From Ornithinimicrobium cavernae (GTDB lineage Bacteria; Actinomycetota; Actinomycetes; Actinomycetales; Dermatophilaceae), in contig NZ_QDDJ01000018.1 in NCBI RefSeq assembly GCF_003121625.1, positions 62,001 to 126,000 on the forward strand: a stretch of 64,000 nt of DNA, written 5' to 3'. A program made the translations under genes and the position numbers. Below, in pieces: positions 18,065 to 26,537 of the stretch; position 1 is the stretch's first letter; the number at the start of each line of letters is the position of its first letter. The notes under the pieces are model-generated. The model saw only the letters and a program-made list of their open reading frames with translations. It was not told the origin of the DNA and searched no databases.

Positions 18065-19690
18065 TCAGCGCGCGGCGGCCTGCAGCTGCTGCCGCGTCTG
18101 CCGGTGTCGCTCGAGGACGGCGCTCACCGGCGTGCTCAAGTGCGCGTGTGCGACGTCGGCGACAGCGGCGCCGAGGCGCTCCTCGATGGCCCGGCGCCGC
18201 CGCCGGGCACCGACGCGGGCCAGCGCCCGTGACACGAGGGCCAGCAGGATGCCGACGAGGAGCCCGCCGGCGAGCATGAGCACCGGGATCGGCAGCGGAC
18301 CCCACGTCGGCACCTCCTGCGGCATCTGCAGGAATCCGAGCGCCGCGAGCACGACCAGCCAGAGCAGGCCACCGATCGCGACCAGCGCGAGGAGCCACTG
18401 CAGCAGGTTGACGGCCTGCCACCAGAGCGGGTTGCGGGCGCGCAGGGGCGTGCTCATCACGGCCTGGTCCAGCGCGTCGGCGAGCGCCGCGTCCTGCGGG
18501 GTCGCGGCGGCGGCCACCGCGTCGGCCCAGCGGGGCGGCAGCCCGGCACCGGCCGCCTCCCCCACCTGGCGCGTGGCCAGGTCGACCGCGGAGCGGGCGG
18601 CCGGACTCGGGGGTGGCAGGGAGGAGCGGCCGAGGGCGGTCCGGACGTCGGCGTCGGTGATGACGGCACGGTCCCCGCTGCCCCCCAGCCGCAGCCGTCG
18701 CAACGGGTCGGGCCGCAGGGCGCTGACCCACCGCGTGAACAGCCACCCGACGTGGTTGCCGGCCTGGCGGAGGTAGTCGCGCTGGACGGCGTCCAGGACG
18801 ACCGGGACCCCCGCGGCCTGCTTCAGGGCCGCCACGAGCGCACGGTCGGCGTCCCGGTCCAGCGCGGGGTCGGCGTCGGCGACGTCCTCGAGCAGGTGGC
18901 GGGCGGTGCCCTTCAGGTCTCCGACGAGACGCTGCTCGGCGGCGTTGCGCCGGGCCACGACCTCACCGATCGCCGCGCGGAGGTCGTCCAGTCCCTGGCG
19001 CTGCCGCGCGGAGGTCCCGATGACCTCGAAGTCACCGGCGCCGTCGGCGCTGACGAGGCGGGCCAGGTCGTCCTTGATCTGCTGGACGCCGTCCTCGTCC
19101 GGGACCCGGTCCACCTGGTTGAGCACGACGAGCATCACGGTCTCGTGGTCCTGCAGGGGGGCGAGGTACTCGTTGTGCAGGCGTGCGTCTGCGTACTTCT
19201 GGGGGTCGGTCACCCAGACGAACACGTCGGAGCGCTCCAGGATCCGGTCGGCCTCCACGCGGTGCGACACCTCCGTGGAGTCGAAGTCGGGCAGGTCGAC
19301 GAGGATCAGCCCGTCCAGCGAGCCCGCGTCACCGGAGCCGACGTGGTGGCGCGCCTCGATCCCGAGCCAGCTGAGCAGCTCGCTGGGGTCGTCCCCGCCA
19401 CCCCAGATCGCCGCAGTGGCCCTGGAGGTCGTGGGGCGGCGGGCGCCGATGACCGACACGTCCTCGCCGACGAGGGCGTTGAACAGGGTCGACTTGCCCG
19501 AGCCGGTGGCTCCGGCCAGCGCCACGACCGTGCGCCCGCCCTTGAGCGCCCACCGCTCGCGCACCTTCTCGACCAGGGCACCGGCCGCCTCGGCGCGTGC
19601 GGGGTCCAGCTCCTGCCCACCGGCCTCGAGGGCATCGTCGAGCTGCTCGGTGCGCCACAGCAGTGTCTGCTGGCGGGTGCCGCGGCTCAT
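18065..19690 (-). CDS. membrane-anchored dynamin-like GTPase, second of pair
   Basis: A 541-residue GTPase. Motifs visible are the P-loop GATGSGKST (about residue 62), switch II DLPDFDST and LNQVDR in place of NKxD. Two hydrophobic stretches in the C-terminal third (WLLALVAIGGLLWLVVLAAL and VLMLAGGLLVGILLALVS) form a membrane hairpin followed by a basic tail. The start overlaps the stop of the upstream GTPase gene by 4 bp (ATGA), so the two are made together, consistent with a heteromeric complex like bacterial dynamin-like pairs. Function in the cell is unknown. The gene end is duplicated downstream as a tandem repeat. Confidence 0.82.
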   Translation of the reverse strand: MSRGTRQQTLLWRTEQLDDALEAGGQELDPARAEAAGALVEKVRERWALKGGRTVVALAGATGSGKSTLFNALVGEDVSVIGARRPTTSRATAAIWGGGDDPSELLSWLGIEARHHVGSGDAGSLDGLILVDLPDFDSTEVSHRVEADRILERSDVFVWVTDPQKYADARLHNEYLAPLQDHETVMLVVLNQVDRVPDEDGVQQIKDDLARLVSADGAGDFEVIGTSARQRQGLDDLRAAIGEVVARRNAAEQRLVGDLKGTARHLLEDVADADPALDRDADRALVAALKQAAGVPVVLDAVQRDYLRQAGNHVGWLFTRWVSALRPDPLRRLRLGGSGDRAVITDADVRTALGRSSLPPPSPAARSAVDLATRQVGEAAGAGLPPRWADAVAAAATPQDAALADALDQAVMSTPLRARNPLWWQAVNLLQWLLALVAIGGLLWLVVLAALGFLQMPQEVPTWGPLPIPVLMLAGGLLVGILLALVSRALARVGARRRRRAIEERLGAAVADVAHAHLSTPVSAVLERHRQTRQQLQAAAR

Positions 19691-21393
19691 CGGCTCGCCT
19701 CCACCTGGCCGGCCGCGGCGGTGAGCTCGGAGACGGCCTCCGGAGACAGGTGCACCTCGTCCAGGACGGTCTCGTACCGAGCCAGCTCCGCGTCATACAG
19801 CTCGGAGACCTTGGCCAGCAGCGACTTCCGTGCCCTGGCGGCCAGCTCACGCACCGCCTGGTCACCGAAGATGGCCTCGAGCAGCCGCTGCGCCAGGACG
19901 GCCGAGCCGCCCGCGATGCCGACCTCGACGCCGGTCAGCCCAGCGGTGGAGGTGAACACGATCAGCATGAGCATGACGGCGAGGGCGTTGACGCCGAAGG
20001 CGAGGTAGCGCGCAGTCGTGCGCTTCCTGCCGGCCTCCGTGCGGACCATCTCCAGGACCTCGCCCTGCCAGTCGCGGATCGTCCGCTCGACCCGGCCCTC
20101 GAGGTCCTGGCTGGCCCTGGCCAGCTCGGGGTGCGCGGCGACCAGGGCAGCGCCGCCGTCCGCGCCCTTCCAGGTGCGGGTGACAGTGCCCGCCGCGACC
20201 TGGGCGTGCGAGGTGATCAGCGCCGCGGCGCCGGTCTGGATCGCCGCGCCGAGCGGCTCGGTGGAGCCCTTCTTCCCAGTGAAGAAGGTGGTGAGCCGGT
20301 CGCGGAGGTGACTGATCCCGACCTCGACCTGGCGCAGGAACTCGCCGGTGCCGACCAGCTCCTGCCAGCGGGCGAGGACCTCACCCCGCAGGAGGGTGCC
20401 GTCCTCCATGCCGTCCTCCACGCCCTGCACCGCGTCGGAGTATGCCGTGCGTGCCGCCCCGCGCAGACCGTCCCGGGCAGCGAGCTGGGCCAGGCCGGCG
20501 TCGGTCAGCTGCTGGGAGCGGGCCGCCAGGGAACCGAGGGCACCCTCCAGGGTGCGGCGGATGACGACCGAGCGGGCCCGTGCGTCGCCCGCCAGGGTGT
20601 GCAACCAGCCGCGTAGCCGCTCGGTGTCCCGCTCGGGCAGCATGCCGTCCTCGCCGAGGCGCGACTCCGAGATGACGAAGATCGGTGACTTGTCCAGGCC
20701 CTGGTCGCGCAGCATCTCGGCGAGGTGGACGCGGATGTCCTCCATCGCCTCGGGCGGGACCCGGTCCAGCACGATCGCGACGCTGGTCCCGCGCTCGGCG
20801 GCCTCGCGCAGCAGGGTCCACGGGACGGCGTCGGCATAGCGCGCCGCCGTCGTCACGAAGAGCCACAGGTCCGCGGCGGCCAGCAGCTGCCGGGCGAGGT
20901 TGCGGTTGGAGGTGACGACGGAGTCGATGTCGGGGGCGTCCAGCAGCCCCAGGCCCGCCGGGAGCATGTCGGAGGAGGTCAGGCGGACCGAGCCGGGGTC
21001 GTCCTCGTGGGTGACGGAGCCGGTCACCCGGGCCAGGCCGGGCAGGATCCGGTCGCCGGTGAACCAGGCCCGGTCATCCGGGTGGTGCACCAGCACGGAC
21101 GCACGCGTCGTGGGACGGAGCACGCCGGCACGGGACACGGTCTCCCCCACCAGCGAGTTGACGAGCGTGGACTTGCCGGCGCCGGTCGACCCGCCCACGA
21201 CGCACAGCAGCGGCGCGTCCAGCGAGCGCAGTCGGGGCAGCACGTAGTCGTCGAGCTGGTGGACCAGGTCGCCCCGCGTGCGGCGCGCGTCCTCGGCGCC
21301 GGGCAGGTCGAGGGACAGCTGGACCCGCTCGGCCGCGGCGCGCAGTCGCTCGACCGCGCGCAGCAGCGCCCCACCGGAGTCCGTCTCAGTCAC
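19687..21393 (-). CDS. membrane-anchored dynamin-like GTPase, first of pair
   Basis: A 568-residue GTPase with the P-loop GGSTGAGKST, threonine switch I (RPTTRASV), DAPDID switch II and VLDRV where NKxD is expected, so guanine specificity is weak or altered. A hydrophobic region (YLAFGVNALAVMLMLIVFTS and a following Gly-rich segment) near residue 480-525 would insert in the membrane. The order of features matches its downstream partner, and both resemble the paired YfjP/dynamin-like GTPases of actinobacteria. I chose GTG at 21393 (MTETDSGG), preceded at 6 bases by CAATCT; an ORF start at 21420 is possible. Confidence 0.8.
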   Translation of the reverse strand: MTETDSGGALLRAVERLRAAAERVQLSLDLPGAEDARRTRGDLVHQLDDYVLPRLRSLDAPLLCVVGGSTGAGKSTLVNSLVGETVSRAGVLRPTTRASVLVHHPDDRAWFTGDRILPGLARVTGSVTHEDDPGSVRLTSSDMLPAGLGLLDAPDIDSVVTSNRNLARQLLAAADLWLFVTTAARYADAVPWTLLREAAERGTSVAIVLDRVPPEAMEDIRVHLAEMLRDQGLDKSPIFVISESRLGEDGMLPERDTERLRGWLHTLAGDARARSVVIRRTLEGALGSLAARSQQLTDAGLAQLAARDGLRGAARTAYSDAVQGVEDGMEDGTLLRGEVLARWQELVGTGEFLRQVEVGISHLRDRLTTFFTGKKGSTEPLGAAIQTGAAALITSHAQVAAGTVTRTWKGADGGAALVAAHPELARASQDLEGRVERTIRDWQGEVLEMVRTEAGRKRTTARYLAFGVNALAVMLMLIVFTSTAGLTGVEVGIAGGSAVLAQRLLEAIFGDQAVRELAARARKSLLAKVSELYDAELARYETVLDEVHLSPEAVSELTAAAGQVEASR

Positions 21394-21556
21394 GCCCCAA
21401 GATTGCCGCCTCGGGGGCATTCAGACAAACCGGGGCCGCGGCAGGCCGCCGAACAGCGGTCCGCCGACCACTCCGCATACGGGAGCCCTCCGGCCGACGG
21501 GCCGGGTGCCACAGGGCTGAGGGGCACTGCGGGCACCTCCGTCCCGCACCGCACGG

Positions 21557-21629
<73 letters not shown>

Positions 21630-21708
21630 AGTGGTCCGCGGCGGCGGACCGGTGCTCCAGTCTAGAGGCGGCGAGCAAGGCGGACGTCGCCGCCACAGGA
21701 CGCGCGAC

Positions 21709-21714
21709 TACGCT
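21709..21714 (+). promoter_or_regulatory. -10 box (TACGCT) for leaderless tyrA
   Basis: TACGCT ends 8 bases before the ATG at 21723; no Shine-Dalgarno intervenes. Confidence 0.55.
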
Positions 21715-21722
21715 CAGCAGCC

Positions 21723-22868
21723 ATGGAGCATCCCGACCCCGCGGCCGGCCCCGAGGCCCCCCTGACCGAGCTGCGCGACCAGATCGACGCCGTCGACCAG
21801 CAGGTGATGTCCCTGCTCGCCCGCCGTCTCGAGCTGGTGTCGGAGGTCGGCGAGGTGAAGGGCCGGCACGGACTGCCCATCTACGCGCCGGACCGCGAGC
21901 GCAGGATGATCGCCGCGCGGCGGGCCGAGGCCGAGCGCCGCGGGTTGCCGCCGGACCTCATCGAGGACGTGCTGCGCCGGTGCATGCGGGAGGCCTACGC
22001 CCACGAGAAGAACCTCGGCTTCAGCCGTCAGGCCCCGGACCTGCGTCACATCGTGATCGTCGGCGGCGCGGGACGCATGGGGCGGCTCTTCGGGCGGATG
22101 CTCGGGCTGTCCGGCTACGAGGTGCGGACGCTGGACCGTGACGACTGGGACCGGGCCGACGAGCTGCTCACCGACGCGGGCATGGTGCTGGTCAGCGTGC
22201 CGATCCACGACACCGTGGAGGTGCTGCACCGCCTGCCCGCCCTGCCGGAGGACTGCCTGCTGGTGGACCTCACCTCCACCAAGGGCGCCCCGGTGGCGGC
22301 GATGCTGGAGGTGCACCCCGGGCCGGTCCTGGGTCTGCACCCGATGTTCGGGCCCGACGTGGACAACCTGGCCAAGCAGGTGGTCGCCTACGTGCCGGGC
22401 CGCTTCCCGGACGCCAGCACCTGGCTGCTGGAGCAGATCCGCCTCTGGGGTGCGCGGCTGCACGAGGTGTCCGCCGAGGACCACGACCACGCGATGGGGC
22501 TCATCCAGGCCCAGCGTCACTTCGCGACGTTCGCGAACGGGCTGCACCTGATCCGTGAGGACCGGTCCCTGGACGAGCTCCTCGCCCTCTCCTCCCCCAT
22601 CTACCGGCTGGAGCTGATCATGATCGGCCGGCTCTTCGCCCAGAGCCCCGAACTCTACGCGGACATCATCATGGCCTCACCCGACAACCTGGCCCTGATC
22701 GAGCGCTACCACGACCGGTTCGCGGAGGCGTTGGAGATCCTCCGCGCCGGCGACCGCGAGGCCTTCATCGCCCGGTTCCGGGAGATCGGCTCCTGGTTCG
22801 GTCCGCACGCCGAGCGCTTCCTCGCGGAGAGCCAGACGCTGCTCGCGCACGCCGACGCGCAACGCTAG
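21723..22868 (+). CDS. tyrA: bifunctional chorismate mutase/prephenate dehydrogenase
   Basis: A 381-residue T-protein. Residues about 12-90 are an AroQ-type chorismate mutase ([20 protein letters not shown]...[19 protein letters not shown]), and about 105-375 are a NAD-dependent prephenate dehydrogenase with [10 protein letters not shown] and the catalytic His in GLHPMFGPD. It converts chorismate via prephenate to 4-hydroxyphenylpyruvate for tyrosine synthesis. There is no ACT domain. The sequence is strikingly like the enteric TyrA ([56 protein letters not shown]), whereas most actinobacteria use a separate monofunctional enzyme. Leaderless start at 21723. Downstream lies a large inverted repeat. 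Confidence 0.95.
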   Translation: MEHPDPAAGPEAPLTELRDQIDAVDQQVMSLLARRLELVSEVGEVKGRHGLPIYAPDRERRMIAARRAEAERRGLPPDLIEDVLRRCMREAYAHEKNLGFSRQAPDLRHIVIVGGAGRMGRLFGRMLGLSGYEVRTLDRDDWDRADELLTDAGMVLVSVPIHDTVEVLHRLPALPEDCLLVDLTSTKGAPVAAMLEVHPGPVLGLHPMFGPDVDNLAKQVVAYVPGRFPDASTWLLEQIRLWGARLHEVSAEDHDHAMGLIQAQRHFATFANGLHLIREDRSLDELLALSSPIYRLELIMIGRLFAQSPELYADIIMASPDNLALIERYHDRFAEALEILRAGDREAFIARFREIGSWFGPHAERFLAESQTLLAHADAQR

Positions 22869-23236
22869 GGCTATCCGGCCCGGAGGTTGCCGACAGTCGG
22901 CTGGTGGGAGGACTGAGGTCGCGCTCGTGAGGGCCCTTGCCCTCCATGCTCGCGGCTCGTGAGTGGTTCTTGCTCCCCTATAGGGGCGCTGATGTCACTC
23001 ACGAGCGCGACCTCGGGCCGCCGGCGGGTCCGTGGATGAGCCCGCCCGTGACGCCATCGATCGAGGCAGGCCCAACCGATCGTGCGTGCACATCGAGCCC
23101 CACGTCGCACGCTCAGTACACACCGAGGCCTCCCACGAGTGTCGGAGGGGCCGTGCAGGCGACCCCTACGCGGCAGGAGTCCCGCGAGTGAGGCCCGACC
23201 CGCATCCCAGTCGCACCGACGGGTCATGACCTACCG
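22869..23236. other. intergenic stretch between convergent genes
   Basis: These 368 bp hold no convincing ORF. They contain the 100-bp inverted-repeat element at 22915-23014 and further short CGAGTG/CACTCG-like half repeats at about 23130 and 23185. The flanking genes tyrA and the VOC gene converge on it. Confidence 0.6.
22915..23014. repeat. 100-bp element with perfect 17-bp terminal inverted repeats
   Basis: GAGGTCGCGCTCGTGAG (22915-22931) and its exact complement (22998-23014) bound 66 bases. Inside, CTCGTGAGTG (22956-22965) can also pair with CACTCACGAG (22996-23005), so two folds compete for the right arm, and CCCCTATAGGGG (22975-22986) is a central palindrome. It may be a terminator, a structured RNA or a MITE-like element; no flanking target duplication was evident. 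Confidence 0.8.
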
Positions 23237-24016
23237 CTAGACGCTGAACCAGGTGCCGAGCACCCCGGCCCGGAGCCGACGGGCGAGCTCCCCGTCCGGT
23301 TGTCCGTCGAGCGCAACGCCCAGCAACCGGCCAGGGCCCTCCGTGCCCGGTGGCGCCTCCCGGATGTCCACCGTGATGTCGGCCAGCCTCAGGGTCGTGC
23401 CGTCGCCCGCCGGCACGACGTCCCTGGCCCCCAGCGCGCGGTACACCGCGACACTCGCGTCGACGTCCGTGCTGCCGACCACGACGCCACGGACACGGTC
23501 CGCCCTGTTCGGGTGGGTCGCGGAGGCGCCGGCCCACCGGTCGTCCTCGCCGTCCCACTCGATGAGGAACGGGTGCGGCGAGAGCCACTGCCGGTCCTCG
23601 ATGAGGACCGTGCGCCAGCTCACCCGGCGGCCGTCGGCCTGCACGCGCGCCATCGCGTGGGGCCCGCTCGTGGCCACCCCGGCCCCGGCCAGCCGTTGCT
23701 GGCAGGCCACCACGTCCCCGACCTCCATGGCAAAGCCGAGCAGACCCGCCGGCGTGCTGTCCAGGAACTCGGCAGCCTGGCGCCGGCTGCCGCCGGACGC
23801 CAGTGCCTGCGTCCGGTCGACGACGGTCAGCAGCTCGAGGTAGCCGGTCCGCAGGCGCACCAGCTCGTTGGCCGTCCCCCGCCCCGTGTGCACCCCGCCA
23901 CCGGCCGGGGTGAAGCCCGCGGCCTCCAGCGCGGACCGGCCACCGGCCAGGTCCCGCACCCCGACGACCGCGTGGTCGAACCGGACGACCGGGCCTGCGC
24001 CTCCGGAGGCTGGCAC
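23237..24016 (-). CDS. VOC-family protein (glyoxalase-3-like)
   Basis: A 259-residue VOC-fold protein. The N-terminal part reads FDHAVVGVRDLAGGRSALEAAGF followed by GTANELVRLRTGYLELLTVVD, the pattern of the Glyoxalase_3 family; a second, shorter repeat follows (RVRGVVVGSTDVDASVAVYRALG). Function is unknown. GTG at 24016 lies 4 bases after the GntR-gene stop, so it is the last gene of the regulator/ThDP-enzyme operon and probably handles an intermediate of the same carboxylate pathway; that is inference. Confidence 0.82.
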   Translation of the reverse strand: MPASGGAGPVVRFDHAVVGVRDLAGGRSALEAAGFTPAGGGVHTGRGTANELVRLRTGYLELLTVVDRTQALASGGSRRQAAEFLDSTPAGLLGFAMEVGDVVACQQRLAGAGVATSGPHAMARVQADGRRVSWRTVLIEDRQWLSPHPFLIEWDGEDDRWAGASATHPNRADRVRGVVVGSTDVDASVAVYRALGARDVVPAGDGTTLRLADITVDIREAPPGTEGPGRLLGVALDGQPDGELARRLRAGVLGTWFSV

Positions 24017-24020
24017 CGGC

Positions 24021-24683
24021 TCAGGAACGCTCGAAGATGATGGTCATCGAGTGCTCGACATGGCGCCTGGCCAGGTCGGCGGCCTGGTCGGGCCGTCCCT
24101 CCAGGATCGCCGTGGCAATGGCCTCGTGCTCGCTCCAGGACCGGCTGAGCAGGTCGGCGTCATAGCTGTTGACCACCCTGGTGTTGAAGCCGTAGAGCCG
24201 CATCCGGATCAGCTCGGAGGTGAGCCGCTGGTTGTGGGCGGCCCGGACGACGGCGTCGTGGAACTGCTCGTTGGCCTCCACGCGCGCCCGACCGGAGAGG
24301 AACCGCTGCTTGGCGTCGGCGTCCAGGACCCCGGCGAGGACGGCGCGGTCCTCCTCGTCGGCACGGTCCGCGGCCAGCCGCGCCGCCTGTCCCTCGAGGG
24401 CGGCACGCACCTCGTAGATCTCCTGGATCTCCTCGGGAGTGTGCTCGTAGACGACCCACCGCCGCCGCCGGGAGACGATCAGCCCGTCGGCGGCCAGGCG
24501 CTGCATCGACTCACGGACCGGCGTCCTGCTCACCTTGAGCCGCTCAGCGATCTCTGCCTCGATCATCGGCTGGTTGGGCCAGAGGTCACCGTGCACGATC
24601 TCGGCGCGGAGCGTCTGGTACACCCGCTCCGAGAGCATGCCACCGCCGTCCGGGCCTCCTGCCGGACTCCCCGAGGTCGACAT
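24021..24683 (-). CDS. GntR-family (FCD) transcriptional regulator
   Basis: A 220-residue regulator. The N-terminal winged helix (about residues 14-80) has LSERVYQTLRAEIVHGDLWP and AEIAERLKVSRTPVRESMQRL, the FadR-subfamily signature. The helical FCD ligand domain follows, with Asp/His metal or carboxylate ligands in EANEQFHDAVVRAAHNQRL and SYDADLLSRSWSEHEAI. FCD regulators sense organic acids. It probably binds the palindrome at 26466-26483 and its variant at 27942-27959 to control both arms of the cluster. ATG at 24683 is one base beyond the stop of the ThDP-enzyme gene (TGACATG). Confidence 0.92.
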   Translation of the reverse strand: MSTSGSPAGGPDGGGMLSERVYQTLRAEIVHGDLWPNQPMIEAEIAERLKVSRTPVRESMQRLAADGLIVSRRRRWVVYEHTPEEIQEIYEVRAALEGQAARLAADRADEEDRAVLAGVLDADAKQRFLSGRARVEANEQFHDAVVRAAHNQRLTSELIRMRLYGFNTRVVNSYDADLLSRSWSEHEAIATAILEGRPDQAADLARRHVEHSMTIIFERS

Positions 24684-24684
24684 G

Positions 24685-26412
24685 TCAGTACACGGGCCTC
24701 TCCGCGTCCCCGTCCAGGGCCGTCTGCCACGCGGGAACGGGTGGGAGGACGTCGATCATGTGCGGCACCTCAATGTCCAGGTAGAGCGGCTGCGGGTTCC
24801 GGGCGAACTCTGCCACGAGTTCGCGCAGCCGCTCAAGGGTCGCTACCCGCTCGGCCCGCAGACCACACCCCTCGGCCACCTTGACGGCGTCGATGGTCCC
24901 CGGGTCGACCCCGAAGTAGCGCTGGCCGACATAGAGGTGCTGGAGCATCTTGATCCAGCCCAGGGAGTGGTTCGTGAACTGCAGGTAGAGGATCGGCAGG
25001 TCGAGGCGCGAGACCGTCTCCAGCTCCCCACAGGCCATGGCGAAGGAACCGTCGGCGGTCACCGACACCACGGGCCGGTCGGGCACGGCGACCGAGATGC
25101 CGACCGCCGCCGGGATGGCGTAGCCCATCGGTCCGTGTCCGCGGGGGATGATGACGTCGCGGCCCGGCGTGGTGATCTGCCGGTAGGTCGCGACATTCGG
25201 GGTGGGGGTCCCCGGGTCGGCGACCCACACGGCCGCCCCACCGAGCACCTCGTCCACGAGCTCCACGACGTCTCTCGGCAGCAGCTGGTGCTCCTTGAGG
25301 TCGACCGGGTCCCGCTGCTCCCGCCAGGCCGTGCGCGTCGCGACCACGCCACCCGCCCGTGCCTCACGCACGTCGTCGGCGGCCTTGGGCAGCTCGGCGA
25401 GGATCTGGGAGAGCACCGTGCGGGCGTCGCCCACCAGACGCACCGCCCCGGGGAAGTTGCGACCGGCGCGGTCCTCGTCGATGTCGATCTGGATCACGGC
25501 CGTGCCCTCGCGCGCCGGACCCTGCCAGCTGTTGGTGTCGGTGGCATTGGCCCGGGTGCCGACCAGCAGCACGACGTCGGCCGAGGCAAGGTACTCGTTG
25601 GCATACGGTCGGCCGCCGTTGTTGCCGACGACGCCGAGGGCCCAGTTGTCCGTGTCGGCGATGACGCCACGGCCGTGGATCGTCGTCGCCACCGGGATCG
25701 CCCCGGTCTCGGCCAGTTCGGCCAGCTCGCTCCACGCCTGGGAGCTGTGCACCCCGGACCCTGCCATGATCGCCGGCCGCTCGGCCCCGGCGAGGAGGTG
25801 CGCCGCCTCGGTCACGCGGTCGGCCTGCGCGGCCTCCCGCAGGCCCGGGACATCGACGAGCCGCGAGGCAGCGGGCCCCAGGTCGAGGGTCTCGCGCTCC
25901 ACCAGCTCGTCGAAGACGTCCTCGGGGAAGATCAGCGCCACCGGCCCGGGGCGGCCCTCGGTCGCCGCTCGGACCGCCTGCGCCGCCATCGCCGGGATGT
26001 CCGCGGCGTGCTCGACCACCGCACTGTGCTTGGTGACCGCCGAGAAGAGCGCCAGCTGGTCGATCTCGGTCAGGGCGCCGGAGCCGCGGCTGCTGCGGTG
26101 GATGTCGGAGGTGATGAGCAGGACCGGGACCCCGGAGGCCATCGCCTCGCCCATCCCACCCACGACGTAGGTCGTGCCACCGCCCGAGGAGACCTCCACG
26201 GCCCCGACCCGACCCGAGACCCGCGCATAGCCGTCGGCCATGGCCGCGGCGTGCCGCTCGTCCCGCGCCAGCACGTGGCGGAGCTGGTCCGGGACGGCGT
26301 GGAGCGCGTCGTAGAACACCACTCCCGTGTCGCCCGGAACACCGAAGATCGTGTCGACGCCGAGCCCGATCAACGACTCGGCCAGGACGTCAGCTCCTCG
26401 CACCATTGCCAT
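24685..26412 (-). CDS. ThDP-dependent acetolactate-synthase-like enzyme
   Basis: A 575-residue three-domain ThDP enzyme: Pyr domain with FGVPGDTGVVFYDAL and the catalytic Glu in RDERHAAAMADGYAR, central domain (AERPAIMAGSGVHSS), and PP domain with HGPMGYAIPAAVG and the metal motif TADGSFAMACGELETV...TNHS. These are 2-oxo-acid decarboxylase/ligase features; the substrate is unknown, and the usual GDG is ADG here. ATG at 26412 has AGGAGGA 10 bases upstream; a second ATG follows at 26406. First gene of the minus arm, divergent from the PrpD gene, with a palindromic operator between. Confidence 0.9.
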   Translation of the reverse strand: MAMVRGADVLAESLIGLGVDTIFGVPGDTGVVFYDALHAVPDQLRHVLARDERHAAAMADGYARVSGRVGAVEVSSGGGTTYVVGGMGEAMASGVPVLLITSDIHRSSRGSGALTEIDQLALFSAVTKHSAVVEHAADIPAMAAQAVRAATEGRPGPVALIFPEDVFDELVERETLDLGPAASRLVDVPGLREAAQADRVTEAAHLLAGAERPAIMAGSGVHSSQAWSELAELAETGAIPVATTIHGRGVIADTDNWALGVVGNNGGRPYANEYLASADVVLLVGTRANATDTNSWQGPAREGTAVIQIDIDEDRAGRNFPGAVRLVGDARTVLSQILAELPKAADDVREARAGGVVATRTAWREQRDPVDLKEHQLLPRDVVELVDEVLGGAAVWVADPGTPTPNVATYRQITTPGRDVIIPRGHGPMGYAIPAAVGISVAVPDRPVVSVTADGSFAMACGELETVSRLDLPILYLQFTNHSLGWIKMLQHLYVGQRYFGVDPGTIDAVKVAEGCGLRAERVATLERLRELVAEFARNPQPLYLDIEVPHMIDVLPPVPAWQTALDGDAERPVY

Positions 26413-26465
26413 GCTTGCCCGTTCCTCCTGTGCCTGAGGTGATGCCTGTTGCATCCCACCACTGA

Positions 26466-26483
26466 GCATGCAATATTGCATGC
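26466..26483. promoter_or_regulatory. 18-bp perfect palindrome, probable GntR operator
   Basis: GCATGCAATATTGCATGC is a perfect palindrome. It overlaps the -10 element of the minus-strand promoter for the ThDP-enzyme gene and lies 55 bp upstream of the PrpD start. A 7-of-9-per-half variant is at 27942. The co-encoded FCD-GntR protein is the likely ligand. Confidence 0.7.
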
Positions 26484-26500
26484 GAAACCTTCCGCGTCAA
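26472..26500 (-). promoter_or_regulatory. promoter of ThDP enzyme-GntR-VOC operon
   Basis: On the minus strand TTGACG (26500-26495), 17 bases, AATATT (26477-26472). The operator palindrome covers the -10, consistent with repression by blocking polymerase. Confidence 0.6.
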
Positions 26501-26537
26501 TGCCACTCGGCCGTGACACCGGGTCGAAGGAGATCCC

